Below are positions 8,794 to 15,956 of a DNA stretch of 64,000 nucleotides, in pieces. This DNA comes from Sapientia aquatica (GTDB lineage Bacteria; Pseudomonadota; Gammaproteobacteria; Burkholderiales; Burkholderiaceae_D): contig NZ_SMYL01000002.1 of NCBI RefSeq assembly GCF_004358105.1, forward strand, positions 124,001-188,000, given 5' to 3'. Below the pieces are notes generated by a model that saw nothing but the letters and a program-made list of their open reading frames with translations, made no database searches and had not been told where the DNA came from. Made by a program: the position numbers and the translations under genes. Positions within the stretch are counted from its first letter, which is position 1, and each line of letters opens with the position of its first letter.

Positions 8794-9777
8794 ATGTATG
8801 CCATGGTGCTGCATCAATTGCACACTCCCTTGGAGTGGACATATTTCGAGGATAGAGAACCCGGCGTTGGTCAGATTCGCGTGATCGTCAAAGCCTGCGG
8901 CGTGTGTCGCACCGATTTGCATGTGGTCGATGGTGAATTACCGCATCCTACGGTACCGATTATCCCCGGTCATGAAATCGTTGGACGGGTCGATAAGATT
9001 GGTCCCGGTGTAACTGGCTTCAAATTGGGTGAACGAGTGGGAATTCCTTGGCTGGGCCACACCTGCGGCGTGTGTCCGTTCTGTATTGCCCAGCGTGAGA
9101 ATCTTTGCGATCACCCAATATTTACGGGTTACACCCGCGACGGTGGCTATGCGACCGCTGTTGTGGCGGATGCCGAATTTTGCTTTCCCTTAGGCGAAAT
9201 GGGCTCAGACGTTGAGATGGCACCCTTGCTTTGTGCGGGTCTAATTGGTTGGCGCTCGTTGGCCATTGCCGGTGCGGGCAACACGATAGGTTTATATGGC
9301 TTTGGCGCTTCGGCCCACATCGTGGCGCAAATCGCCGTGTGGCAGGGGCGCACCGTGTATGCCGCGACGCGATCGGGTGACAGCAAGACCCAACAATTCG
9401 CCCAAAGCTTGGGCGCAACGTGGGCGGGTGACTCGGATAGTGTGCCGGATCAGGTCTTGGATGCGGCCATTATTTTCGCTCCAGTCGGTGCGTTGGTGCC
9501 ATTAGCGCTGCAAGCCGTTAAAAAAGGCGGGCGAGTTGTTTGCGCTGGAATTCACATGAGCGATATTCCGCAATTTCCGTATAGCTTGTTGTGGGAAGAA
9601 CGTCAGTTGCAGTCGGTGGCGAACTTGACGCGGCAAGACGGACAGGATTTTTTTCGAGCTGTTCCAAAAATGAATTTGGTGGTCAACACGACGACTTATG
9701 CGCTGAAAGATGCCAATCAAGCTTTGGACGACTTGCGTGCTGGACGTTTTGAAGGCGCGGCTGTTCTGGTTCCATAA
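8794..9777 (+). CDS. Zinc-dependent alcohol dehydrogenase family protein
   Basis: A 327-residue medium-chain alcohol dehydrogenase. Catalytic zinc ligands are in ACGVCRTDLH and PGHEIVGRV. The structural zinc site is the four-cysteine lobe CGVCPFCIAQRENLCD, and the coenzyme fold begins GLYGFGASAHIV. LLCAGLIGWRSL is typical of the AdhA/AdhP-like group (propanol-preferring). It interconverts primary alcohols and aldehydes with NAD(P), so its product could feed the aldehyde dehydrogenase at 4800. It follows the NAD(P)HX repair gene by 58 bp on the same strand, and cbpA follows by 24 bp. Confidence 0.9.
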   Translation: MYAMVLHQLHTPLEWTYFEDREPGVGQIRVIVKACGVCRTDLHVVDGELPHPTVPIIPGHEIVGRVDKIGPGVTGFKLGERVGIPWLGHTCGVCPFCIAQRENLCDHPIFTGYTRDGGYATAVVADAEFCFPLGEMGSDVEMAPLLCAGLIGWRSLAIAGAGNTIGLYGFGASAHIVAQIAVWQGRTVYAATRSGDSKTQQFAQSLGATWAGDSDSVPDQVLDAAIIFAPVGALVPLALQAVKKGGRVVCAGIHMSDIPQFPYSLLWEERQLQSVANLTRQDGQDFFRAVPKMNLVVNTTTYALKDANQALDDLRAGRFEGAAVLVP

Positions 9778-9801
9778 AAGTGATCAATTGAAAGGCATAG
9801 C

Positions 9802-10803
9802 ATGAAGTACAAGGATTTCTACGAGACTCTGGGTGTAGAGCGTGACGCTAAGGCCGACGAGATTAAAAAATCGTACCGCAAGCTGGCGCACAAATATCAT
9901 CCTGACGTGAGCAAAGATCCCAAGGGCGAAGAAAAATTTAAAGAAGTCGCAGAAGCCTACGCCACCTTAAAAGATCCCGATAAGCGTAAAGAATACGACG
10001 CACTAGGTCGGCGCACGGCGGGCGAAGATTTTCGTCCACCGCCGGAATGGCAAAATCAATATGGTGCGAGCGATTCGGATTTTGATGACGTGGATTTATC
10101 CGATTTATTTCGCTCTTTTCGAACAGGCGGTAATTTTAATGCACGCCATCAGAGCAACAATTATCCAGAGAATGGGCAAGATTATTCGGTCAATACATCC
10201 GTTCCCTTAGAAACCATTTTTAGCGGCGGTAAGGCCGATGTGACGGTTGAGTTACCCGAACTCGATGACAAAGGTTTGCCGCATCGCCAACGCCAAACCT
10301 TGCGCGTCACAATTCCGATTGGCGCTAAAGAAGGTCAACGCCTGCGCTTGGTCGGTAAGGGCGGGGCGGGGATTCATGGTGGAAGAGCGGGCGACCTTTA
10401 TGTAGTGATTTCTATCCAGCCGCATCCGATTTATACGGTCAGAGGATTGGATTTGTATTTCGATTTATTGCTATCACCTTGGGAAGCGGTCTTGGGAACG
10501 TCGATACTTATCTCCACCATGAGCGGTAGTTTTAACTTAACAATCAAGCCCGGCACGTCGTCCGGCATCAAGTTGCGTTTGGCTAAGCAAGGCTTACATA
10601 ACAGCGCTGGCGCAGTCGGTAGTTTGTATGCCGTGGTGCAAATCGTGGTGCCGAAACAAGTCAGTGAGCCAGAGCAAAAACTCTACCAACAATTGGCCGA
10701 TATTTCGCACTTTACTGCGCGTACTGAGGACGCAACCCAAAGCGCCCACCAAAGCTCCAACCAAAGCGCCCACCAACGCACGTCTAAGGAAACCACGCCA
10801 TGA
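9802..10803 (+). CDS. cbpA: DnaJ-class co-chaperone CbpA
   Basis: 333 residues. The J-domain occupies residues 1-70 with the HPD tripeptide ([10 protein letters not shown]), which stimulates Hsp70 ATPase. A short Gly/Phe-poor acidic linker follows, then the two beta-rich substrate-binding domains of class B J proteins (about 130-290: [36 protein letters not shown]). There is no cysteine zinc finger, so it is CbpA rather than DnaJ. The tail is Gln/Ser/Ala-rich with a repeat ([14 protein letters not shown]). Its stop overlaps the start of cbpM (ATGA), the classical cbpAM arrangement. Confidence 0.93.
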   Translation: MKYKDFYETLGVERDAKADEIKKSYRKLAHKYHPDVSKDPKGEEKFKEVAEAYATLKDPDKRKEYDALGRRTAGEDFRPPPEWQNQYGASDSDFDDVDLSDLFRSFRTGGNFNARHQSNNYPENGQDYSVNTSVPLETIFSGGKADVTVELPELDDKGLPHRQRQTLRVTIPIGAKEGQRLRLVGKGGAGIHGGRAGDLYVVISIQPHPIYTVRGLDLYFDLLLSPWEAVLGTSILISTMSGSFNLTIKPGTSSGIKLRLAKQGLHNSAGAVGSLYAVVQIVVPKQVSEPEQKLYQQLADISHFTARTEDATQSAHQSSNQSAHQRTSKETTP

Positions 10804-11165
10804 CGCTTTATTCTGATATTGCCCTCAACGCTGATTCGGTCTATTTAAACGAAGCTGGCACGTTAAGCATCAGCAGTCTGATTGAATTATCTGGGCTCAC
10901 TCAATTAGAACTCGATGGATTGATTGATATTGGCGTCATCACACCGATCATGCCAAGCATTGCCGCCGCGCCCTATTTTCAATTGCGCTACATCGTCACA
11001 ACCCAAACGGCGCGCCGTTTAATAGACGATTTTGAGTTGGATTTAAATGGCATGTTATTAGCGATGACCTTGATCGAACAAATTAAGCTCTTGGAGCAGC
11101 AACTCGGTACCGCACCGATCAAGCGCTCCGCGCCAGCGCAGTTAGAGATGGATTTAGCGTGTTAA
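10800..11165 (+). CDS. cbpM: Chaperone modulator CbpM
   Basis: 121 residues. A MerR-like helical domain ([26 protein letters not shown]) is followed by a long helix ending [16 protein letters not shown], as in CbpM/YccW-type modulators that bind the J-domain of CbpA and inhibit it. The 4-bp overlap with cbpA and 7-bp overlap with the next gene show tight coupling. Identification rests on the cbpA context and the helix pattern; the family is divergent in sequence. Confidence 0.8.
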   Translation: MTLYSDIALNADSVYLNEAGTLSISSLIELSGLTQLELDGLIDIGVITPIMPSIAAAPYFQLRYIVTTQTARRLIDDFELDLNGMLLAMTLIEQIKLLEQQLGTAPIKRSAPAQLEMDLAC

Positions 11166-12076
11166 AAATAAACCCTGCTGAGTTCTTCGTTCAACCTAAT
11201 AAGGCACTCGATTTATCGACTATTCCCACTAAGGTCACGCCAGTTTTTAAATCAGCATCCCAGTATTCCAAGATACTCAGCGAGCACATTAGTCAACTCA
11301 GCGAGATTCAAGAATTATTGTATGCATCGAATAGTTTTTCGGTCTTAATTATTCTTCAAGCGATGGATGCGGCGGGTAAAGATGGCGCGATAAAACACAT
11401 TATGTCGGGCGTGAATCCGCAGGGTTGTCAGGTCTTTAGCTTTAAACATCCGAGTCCGATTGAATTGCAGCATGACTTTTTATGGCGCACCACGCGAAAT
11501 TTGCCGGAGCGCGGGCAGATTGGGATTTTTAATCGCTCGTATTACGAAGAAGTACTCATCGTGCGGGTGCATCCACAAATTTTAATCAGCGAAGGATTGC
11601 CTAACGTAGTCGATATTGGTAAAACTATTTGGCAAGAGCGATTTAACTCCATTTGTGATTTAGAAGATCACCTGTATTTAAATGGCGTGCGCATTATTAA
11701 GTTCTATTTACATTTATCGCAAGAAGAGCAGCGTAAGCGATTCATCGAGCGTTTGGATGCGCCGTCCAAGAATTGGAAATTTAGCCAAGCCGATATCGAT
11801 GAAAGCCATTTCTGGCCGCAATACCGAGTCGCTTATGAAGAATGCATGGCCGCCACCAGCACATCGGAAGCGCCGTGGTATGTGATTCCCGCTGACGATA
11901 AGCGCAACGCTAGGTTAATTATCTCGCGCATTATTTTGGATAATCTTAGCCAATTAAAAATGGCATATCCCAAAGCGAGCCCAGCCAGAAAAAAAGAACT
12001 CAATCAAATCCGCAAACAGCTAAAAGCGCAGACCTTTCCCAAAGCATCGCCGTCAACCACGCACGCAGGTGGATAA
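11159..12076 (+). CDS. ppk2: Polyphosphate kinase 2 family protein
   Basis: 305 residues of the PPK2 fold. The Walker A loop is QAMDAAGKDGAIKHI (K74), the lid module begins NPQGCQVFSFKHPSPIELQHDFLWR, and Walker B is IGIFNRSYYEEVLIVRVHP. The enzyme transfers phosphate between polyphosphate and nucleoside mono- or diphosphates; class (AMP- or ADP-preferring) cannot be settled by eye. It starts at GTG 11159, overlapping cbpM by seven bases, so it is translated with the chaperone pair. Polyphosphate itself acts as a chaperone in bacteria, which makes the coupling meaningful. Confidence 0.92.
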   Translation: MLKINPAEFFVQPNKALDLSTIPTKVTPVFKSASQYSKILSEHISQLSEIQELLYASNSFSVLIILQAMDAAGKDGAIKHIMSGVNPQGCQVFSFKHPSPIELQHDFLWRTTRNLPERGQIGIFNRSYYEEVLIVRVHPQILISEGLPNVVDIGKTIWQERFNSICDLEDHLYLNGVRIIKFYLHLSQEEQRKRFIERLDAPSKNWKFSQADIDESHFWPQYRVAYEECMAATSTSEAPWYVIPADDKRNARLIISRIILDNLSQLKMAYPKASPARKKELNQIRKQLKAQTFPKASPSTTHAGG

Positions 12077-12110
12077 GCAAAACGGTAAATTTATCCAGAT
12101 CGGAAATCCT

Positions 12111-12806
12111 ATGTTTGACCTTAAGCAACTTGAACCCAATGCCAATAATTCAGCGTACTACTTAATCGTGTTCGCGCTGCTGATGTTATTCGCCTCGATT
12201 TGGGTTGGCCTGAATGATCCTAGCAATGCCATCGCGTTATATATTTGTCTGACCGGCTGCCTGTTAGGTTTTTCTTTGGTACTTTGGCAGCTCTATCAGC
12301 AGAAGAAATCGCGTGTGGCGACTCAGGCGGGCGCATCAAGTGCAGCACCAGACGCACCGCTTGTTATTCACGGTGGACCAATGTCTGAAACAACCGCTAA
12401 CTCAACCGCTAACTCAACCGCTAACGTAACCGCTAATTCAGAATTTAAAGAACCAGTGCCGATGAAGTCTAAGCCGTTGGGTATCGAACCAAAAGACACC
12501 TTACCATTAGTCGAACAAGAGTCGCCAAATGCTAAAACGATGGCAATCGTTGAGCCGCCTGTTGATCTCGTTGCGTTAAAAAAAGTAGTGGGCCAAACGC
12601 AGCGTCCGTCAGAACCATTGACTACGCCAACGGACGTGGCGCTTGCGGAAATAAACATGCCTTCGTCGCTAGCAGGTGAATCGAAAATGCGCTCATTAAT
12701 GCAATCGAGTTTGGGCGATATTTTGGTGACTGGCTTACTAAACAATCCGGATAATGTCGCCCGGATTATTAGTAAAGCTATTGAAGACGCTAAAGTGGCG
12801 GGGTGA
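12111..12806 (+). CDS. Membrane-anchored hypothetical protein with TANS repeat
   Basis: 231 residues. Two membrane helices lie near the N-terminus (SAYYLIVFALLMLFASIWVGL and ALYICLTGCLLGFSLVLW). A polar, low-complexity region follows that includes four tandem TAN-type units (TANSTANSTANVTANS), encoded by a 12-bp DNA repeat at about 12390-12438. It ends with a conserved-looking helix (LGDILVTGLLNNPDNVARIISKAIEDAK). I do not recognise the family. The ATG at 12111 follows GGAAATCCT and is preferred to a GTG at 12069 that would overlap ppk2. Its 3' end overlaps the convergent superoxide dismutase gene by 17 bp. Confidence 0.65.
   Translation: MFDLKQLEPNANNSAYYLIVFALLMLFASIWVGLNDPSNAIALYICLTGCLLGFSLVLWQLYQQKKSRVATQAGASSAAPDAPLVIHGGPMSETTANSTANSTANVTANSEFKEPVPMKSKPLGIEPKDTLPLVEQESPNAKTMAIVEPPVDLVALKKVVGQTQRPSEPLTTPTDVALAEINMPSSLAGESKMRSLMQSSLGDILVTGLLNNPDNVARIISKAIEDAKVAG
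12390..12438 (+). repeat. 12-bp tandem repeat inside a coding region
   Basis: Roughly four units of ACCGCTAACTCA, the last two diverged (AACGTAACCGCT, AATTCA). The repeat is in frame (12 bp = 4 codons) and adds Thr-Ala-Asn-Ser units to the cytoplasmic or periplasmic linker of the host protein. Confidence 0.7.
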
Positions 12807-13398
12807 TTAGTAGTGAGGCCGCTATAAAGTTAGTGCTGGCGAACTCCCAGTTCGCTAAATGCCAAAATCCTTCCAAATATTTGGCGCGCAGATTACGGTG
12901 ATCGAGGTAATAAGCATGTTCCCAAACATCGCAAGTTAGCAGCGGTGTGCTGTGGGTGGTGAATGGCGTTTGGGCATTGGGCGTGTTGATAATTTCAAGT
13001 AGGCCAGTTTCCGTCAACACCAACCAAGTCCAGCCAGAACCAAAGTTAGCCAAGGCCAGTTGGGTGAAGTTGTCTTTGAATAGATCAAAGGTTTCCCATT
13101 TAGATAAGATCGCATCTAGCAAAATACCTTTAGGTTGTCCCTGGCCGCTGGGCGTTAAGCTGTCCCAATAAAATGAATGGTTCCACACCTGCGCCGCGTT
13201 ATTGAAAATACTATCGGCAGAATTGAGGATGATGTGTTCGAGTGAACCGTTTTCAAACGGTGTGTCTTTGACTAAATTATATAAATTACTTAGGTACGCT
13301 TGATGATGTTTGCCATGATGGTATTCCAGCGTTTCTTTGGAAATATACGGTTCAAGCGCATCTAGCGGGTAGGGTAGAGCAGATAGAGTGAAATCCAT
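12790..13398 (-). CDS. sodB: Superoxide dismutase, Fe type
   Basis: 202 residues. Metal ligands are H27 (EYHHGKHH), H74 (AAQVWNHSFYW), D157 and H161 (CDVWEHAYYLDHRN). The glutamine in AAQVWNH (Q70) is the outer-sphere residue characteristic of iron enzymes, where manganese enzymes usually place Gln elsewhere. It disproportionates superoxide in the cytoplasm. The C-terminal ten residues (AASLLITPPL) diverge from the usual family ending and overlap the convergent gene. A good AAGGAAT site precedes ATG. Confidence 0.93.
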   Translation of the reverse strand: MDFTLSALPYPLDALEPYISKETLEYHHGKHHQAYLSNLYNLVKDTPFENGSLEHIILNSADSIFNNAAQVWNHSFYWDSLTPSGQGQPKGILLDAILSKWETFDLFKDNFTQLALANFGSGWTWLVLTETGLLEIINTPNAQTPFTTHSTPLLTCDVWEHAYYLDHRNLRAKYLEGFWHLANWEFASTNFIAASLLITPPL

Positions 13399-13446
13399 TG
13401 GGATTCCTTATAAATTGCAGTGTTGGATGGGATGGTTGACGAGTAC

Positions 13447-13782
13447 TTAGTTGTGCTGTTCCATCGCTTGCTTTTTGGCGGTGGCTAGGTCGGAAGCCAA
13501 TTGTTTATCCGCGTCTTTATTGCAATCGCCGCGCTCGTTCGCGGGTAGTAAATGGCATTTGGATTTAGATTCTTGATACACCGATTGCGCCTCTTTTTTC
13601 AGTGTTTCAAGGTAATCGCGTTGGGTTGAATCAGCCTCGTACCAACGTGCTGGGTCGCCTTTCTTCTCCACAGATTTTGCCGCTTCTTGTGCAAATCCGA
13701 TCGAGCAAAGTAAAAGTAACAGTAGGCCATAGCTACCCTTATTCAAAGCTGACTTCAAGACCGAACTACCGAGTGGGTTCAT
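13447..13782 (-). CDS. Secreted small hypothetical protein
   Basis: 111 residues with an N-terminal export signal (basic start, hydrophobic GLLLLLLCSIGFAQEAA, probable cleavage after FAQ or so). The mature part is charged and helical with two cysteines (SKCHLLP and RGDCNKD) that could form a disulfide in the periplasm. No family recognised. AAGGAAATATC precedes ATG. It lies between sodB and the cluster of tiny membrane proteins, all on the minus strand. Confidence 0.7.
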   Translation of the reverse strand: MNPLGSSVLKSALNKGSYGLLLLLLCSIGFAQEAAKSVEKKGDPARWYEADSTQRDYLETLKKEAQSVYQESKSKCHLLPANERGDCNKDADKQLASDLATAKKQAMEQHN

Positions 13783-13813
13783 GATATTTCCTTGTAAATA
13801 AATATTGACTACG

Positions 13814-13963
13814 TTAGATGCGACCTGTGAGCAGCAGCACTAATACTAGGAATAGCAGCAATCCAGCGGCACCACTTGGGTAGTAGCCCCAACTGCGGCT
13901 ATGCGGCCAAGTAGGAAATACACCGATAAGTAATAGAAAAAGAAAAATAAGAAGAATGGTCAC
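13814..13963 (-). CDS. DUF3309 family tiny membrane protein
   Basis: 49 residues starting at GTG 13963 after AAAGG. Two hydrophobic helices flank the family signature FPTWPHSRSWGYYPSG, and the protein ends LLLTGRI, matching the DUF3309 pattern end to end. Function unknown; these proteins are common in proteobacterial and rhizobial stress regions and are easily missed because of size. It is 31 bp downstream of the small secreted protein's start codon and 144 bp from the next tiny membrane gene. Confidence 0.85.
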   Translation of the reverse strand: MTILLIFLFLLLIGVFPTWPHSRSWGYYPSGAAGLLLFLVLVLLLTGRI

Positions 13964-14107
13964 GATGAACCTTTCATAAGAGAGTTGTTAAGGCGTGCCC
14001 GATTAGTGGTTCGTCGCATCAGTGGTAGATGCGGTGGTGTCCGACCCTTAGTCAATCGGACAGCCAACGGCAATAGCGAAAGGATAGGATGCGATAGCAA
14101 AAAATAC

Positions 14108-14257
14108 TCAGGGCGCTCTGCGACCAGTGACAACCTGCAACAAGATCATGACAATCGCGATCAATAACAAAATATGGATAAAGCCGCCCAAGGTATACGA
14201 GGTAATTAACCCCAACATCCAAAGCAGCAAAAGAAAAAACGCCAAACTGTAAATCAT
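14108..14257 (-). CDS. lmo0937 family membrane protein
   Basis: 49 residues from ATG 14257, which follows a strong AAGGGGAA site. Two hydrophobic helices are joined by ITSYTLGGFIH, and the protein ends with VVTGRRAP, the typical lmo0937 layout. The open frame extends upstream to 14365 but that part overlaps csbD and lacks a ribosome site. Function unknown; members occur next to CsbD and other general stress genes, as here. Confidence 0.88.
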   Translation of the reverse strand: MIYSLAFFLLLLWMLGLITSYTLGGFIHILLLIAIVMILLQVVTGRRAP

Positions 14258-14333
14258 GAAATTCCCCTTAACGGATGAAAGCTGCCGCCGTGTTAGACCA
14301 ACGCGGCCTAACACAAACAGGCGATAAAGTTCA

Positions 14334-14525
14334 TCAAGGCTTGTAATGTTTGGCGGCTTTTTCAACCGCTTGTTCTACGTCACCGATTTTCTTCTCGATG
14401 ATTCCGCTAGTCTCTTTTTCTATTCCTTTGATTTCCTGACTTTTATTGCCGACCAGCTTGCCTGCGTTCTTTTGGATTTTTCCAACGATTTCTTTGCTAA
14501 CGCCTTTGACTTGTTCTTTATTCAT
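14334..14525 (-). CDS. csbD: CsbD family stress protein
   Basis: 63 residues, highly charged: VKGVSKEIVGKIQKNAGKLVG followed by a second related repeat (IEKETSGIIEKKIGDVEQAVEKAA). This is the CsbD-like pattern, a small soluble protein induced in general stress in many bacteria with no known biochemical role. AGGAG lies 7 bases before ATG. It leads the group csbD-lmo0937-DUF3309 on the minus strand. Confidence 0.88.
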   Translation of the reverse strand: MNKEQVKGVSKEIVGKIQKNAGKLVGNKSQEIKGIEKETSGIIEKKIGDVEQAVEKAAKHYKP

Positions 14526-14626
14526 TTCTAGCTCCTAAAAATTAAACCAACAAACGGGTGAAAACAGCACCGCATCGCCACCCAACTAGTACTTGCATAG
14601 TATTGATGGATCGCCAATCCGATTCC

Positions 14627-14640
14627 GTTCGTTGCCGAAC
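14627..14640 (+). promoter_or_regulatory. Recurrent intergenic palindrome, copy 3
   Basis: GTTCGTTGCCGAAC, a perfect 5-bp inverted repeat with 4-bp centre. It is 102 bp before the csbD start. Operator role inferred. Confidence 0.35.
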
Positions 14641-14699
14641 GTAGTACCGCTGTTGTTCGATTGCGATTTGGAATAAGGAAATGCTGAGCCTGAGTGCAA

Positions 14700-14717
14700 T
14701 GTGATCTAACGAACAGA
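14700..14717 (+). promoter_or_regulatory. Recurrent intergenic palindrome, copy 4
   Basis: TGTGATCTAACGAACAGA: the right half is canonical and the left half degenerate. It is 80 bp before the BON lipoprotein start. With copy 3 it forms a pair in the divergent csbD-BON promoter region. Confidence 0.3.
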
Positions 14718-14796
14718 GTAAAACCAAGTTAATCAGCACAGTGGCTGTCTGAGCTTGGTCTTCACCTTATTTTGTTCACTTCCACAGGGATTCTTT

Positions 14797-15402
14797 ATGA
14801 AAAAAAATTTCAACCAATTGGCAGCCCTCTATCTGCTAGGCGCTGTCTCTATCTTAGTACTGGCCGCTTGTAACAAGCCACCGCAAACCGAAGAAGCGAC
14901 TACTAACGCCACCGCATCTAGCTCGGCGGCATCCAGCACAACCATAGGCGGCGACGTGGATGATTCGATCATCACCACCAAAGTCAAATCCGCTTTGATG
15001 GGCGACGAAAATATCAAAAGCATAGACTTCAAAATCACGACTGAAAAAGGTAACGTGATGTTGAGTGGCTTTGTTAACAACCAGATGCAAATCGACCGCA
15101 GTATTGAATTGGCTAAAGCGGTAACCGGCGTCAAAAATGTCACCAATCAATTGACGATTAAAGACGGCGCGCAAAGCATGGGTAATAAAATCGACGACAG
15201 CGTCATCACGACCAAAGTGAAATCAGCGTTGCTGACCGATTCGCAAATCAAGAGCTTTGATATTCAAGTGGTAACCCGCAATGGTGAAGTGCAATTAAGC
15301 GGCTTTGTGAAAAACGACGCGCAGCTAAAACACGCAGTTGACGTCGCGCAAACCATCGAAGGTGTGAAGTCAGTGTTAAATCATATGACTTTGCAACCCT
15401 AA
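14797..15402 (+). CDS. BON-domain lipoprotein
   Basis: 201 residues. The lipoprotein signal ends VSILVLAAC, so the mature protein starts at that cysteine and is probably lipid-anchored in the periplasm. A Thr/Ser/Ala linker follows, then two BON domains (about 55-125 and 130-200), each opening with DDSIITTKVKSALM/L and containing VMLSGFV or VQLSGFV. This is the OsmY/YraP plan; YraP (DolP) supports outer-membrane integrity. Start ATG 14797 follows AGGGAT; the upstream in-frame extension lacks a ribosome site. An unusual long inverted repeat begins at its stop codon. Confidence 0.9.
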   Translation: MKKNFNQLAALYLLGAVSILVLAACNKPPQTEEATTNATASSSAASSTTIGGDVDDSIITTKVKSALMGDENIKSIDFKITTEKGNVMLSGFVNNQMQIDRSIELAKAVTGVKNVTNQLTIKDGAQSMGNKIDDSVITTKVKSALLTDSQIKSFDIQVVTRNGEVQLSGFVKNDAQLKHAVDVAQTIEGVKSVLNHMTLQP

Positions 15403-15469
15403 GAACTCTCTCGCGGCGCTGGTTGTACATCACGGTTAATCAGAGTGTGTTGAAGCGCCGCAGAGTTCT
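15402..15469 (+). terminator. Long inverted repeat after the BON lipoprotein gene
   Basis: Two nested 8-bp stems: 15402-15409 pairs with 15462-15469 (AGAACTCT/AGAGTTCT), and 15413-15420 pairs with 15454-15461 (GCGGCGCT/AGCGCCGC). A 3-nt bulge and a 33-nt loop separate the arms. It begins at the last base of the stop codon and ends 34 bp before the next start. The T tract is weak (GTTTGG), so it may be a terminator or a 3' mRNA-stabilising hairpin. Confidence 0.6.
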
Positions 15470-15502
15470 GTTTGGTTGACATTATTGGATAAGGAAACAG
15501 CG

Positions 15503-15859
15503 ATGAGTATCGATCAACATTGTGAGACGAGAAGCAAGACGGTAGAGCGAAGTTCGAGCGAAAGTGTTAATGGAGCAAGCGGCGAAGTGCTTGATGCTCC
15601 GCTGGATGCATTGCATTGTTTGTCTTTCCGGGAAGCCGAAATTTTAAAAACGGTGTTCGAGGTCGTCACGATTCGAGAATTCGTCAATCTCAAATTTATG
15701 AAGTGCATCAGTGCCTTGAATGCTTTGTCCGCTGAAATTGAGGTTGAAAAAAATAAAGAAGAAAACGCGATCTTAGATGATGCCTTGATGATGACTTTCC
15801 CAGCCAGCGATCCCACTTCGGTCAGCTCAACGATTAAGCGGGTTGAAGCGAGTTTGTAG
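15503..15859 (+). CDS. Hypothetical protein with FPASDP tail
   Basis: 118 residues from ATG 15503 (AAGGAAA six bases upstream). A polar N-terminal third is followed by a helical region (FREAEILKTVFEVVTIREFVNLKFMKC) whose 'turn, then T-I-R-E-F' pattern resembles helix-hairpin-helix-like modules. The C-terminal DDALMMTFPASDPTSVSS segment recurs in small uncharacterised proteins of Burkholderiales, as far as I recall. No function can be assigned. It is transcribed towards the convergent Crp/Fnr gene. Confidence 0.65.
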   Translation: MSIDQHCETRSKTVERSSSESVNGASGEVLDAPLDALHCLSFREAEILKTVFEVVTIREFVNLKFMKCISALNALSAEIEVEKNKEENAILDDALMMTFPASDPTSVSSTIKRVEASL

Positions 15860-15956
15860 TCTACGAACCAATTTACAGCCCGTCATCTTAGTGGCATCTC
15901 AGTGGATGCCCAAACTAAATTAACAACCGGATGTAATCAATTTCCGCATGCCACCG

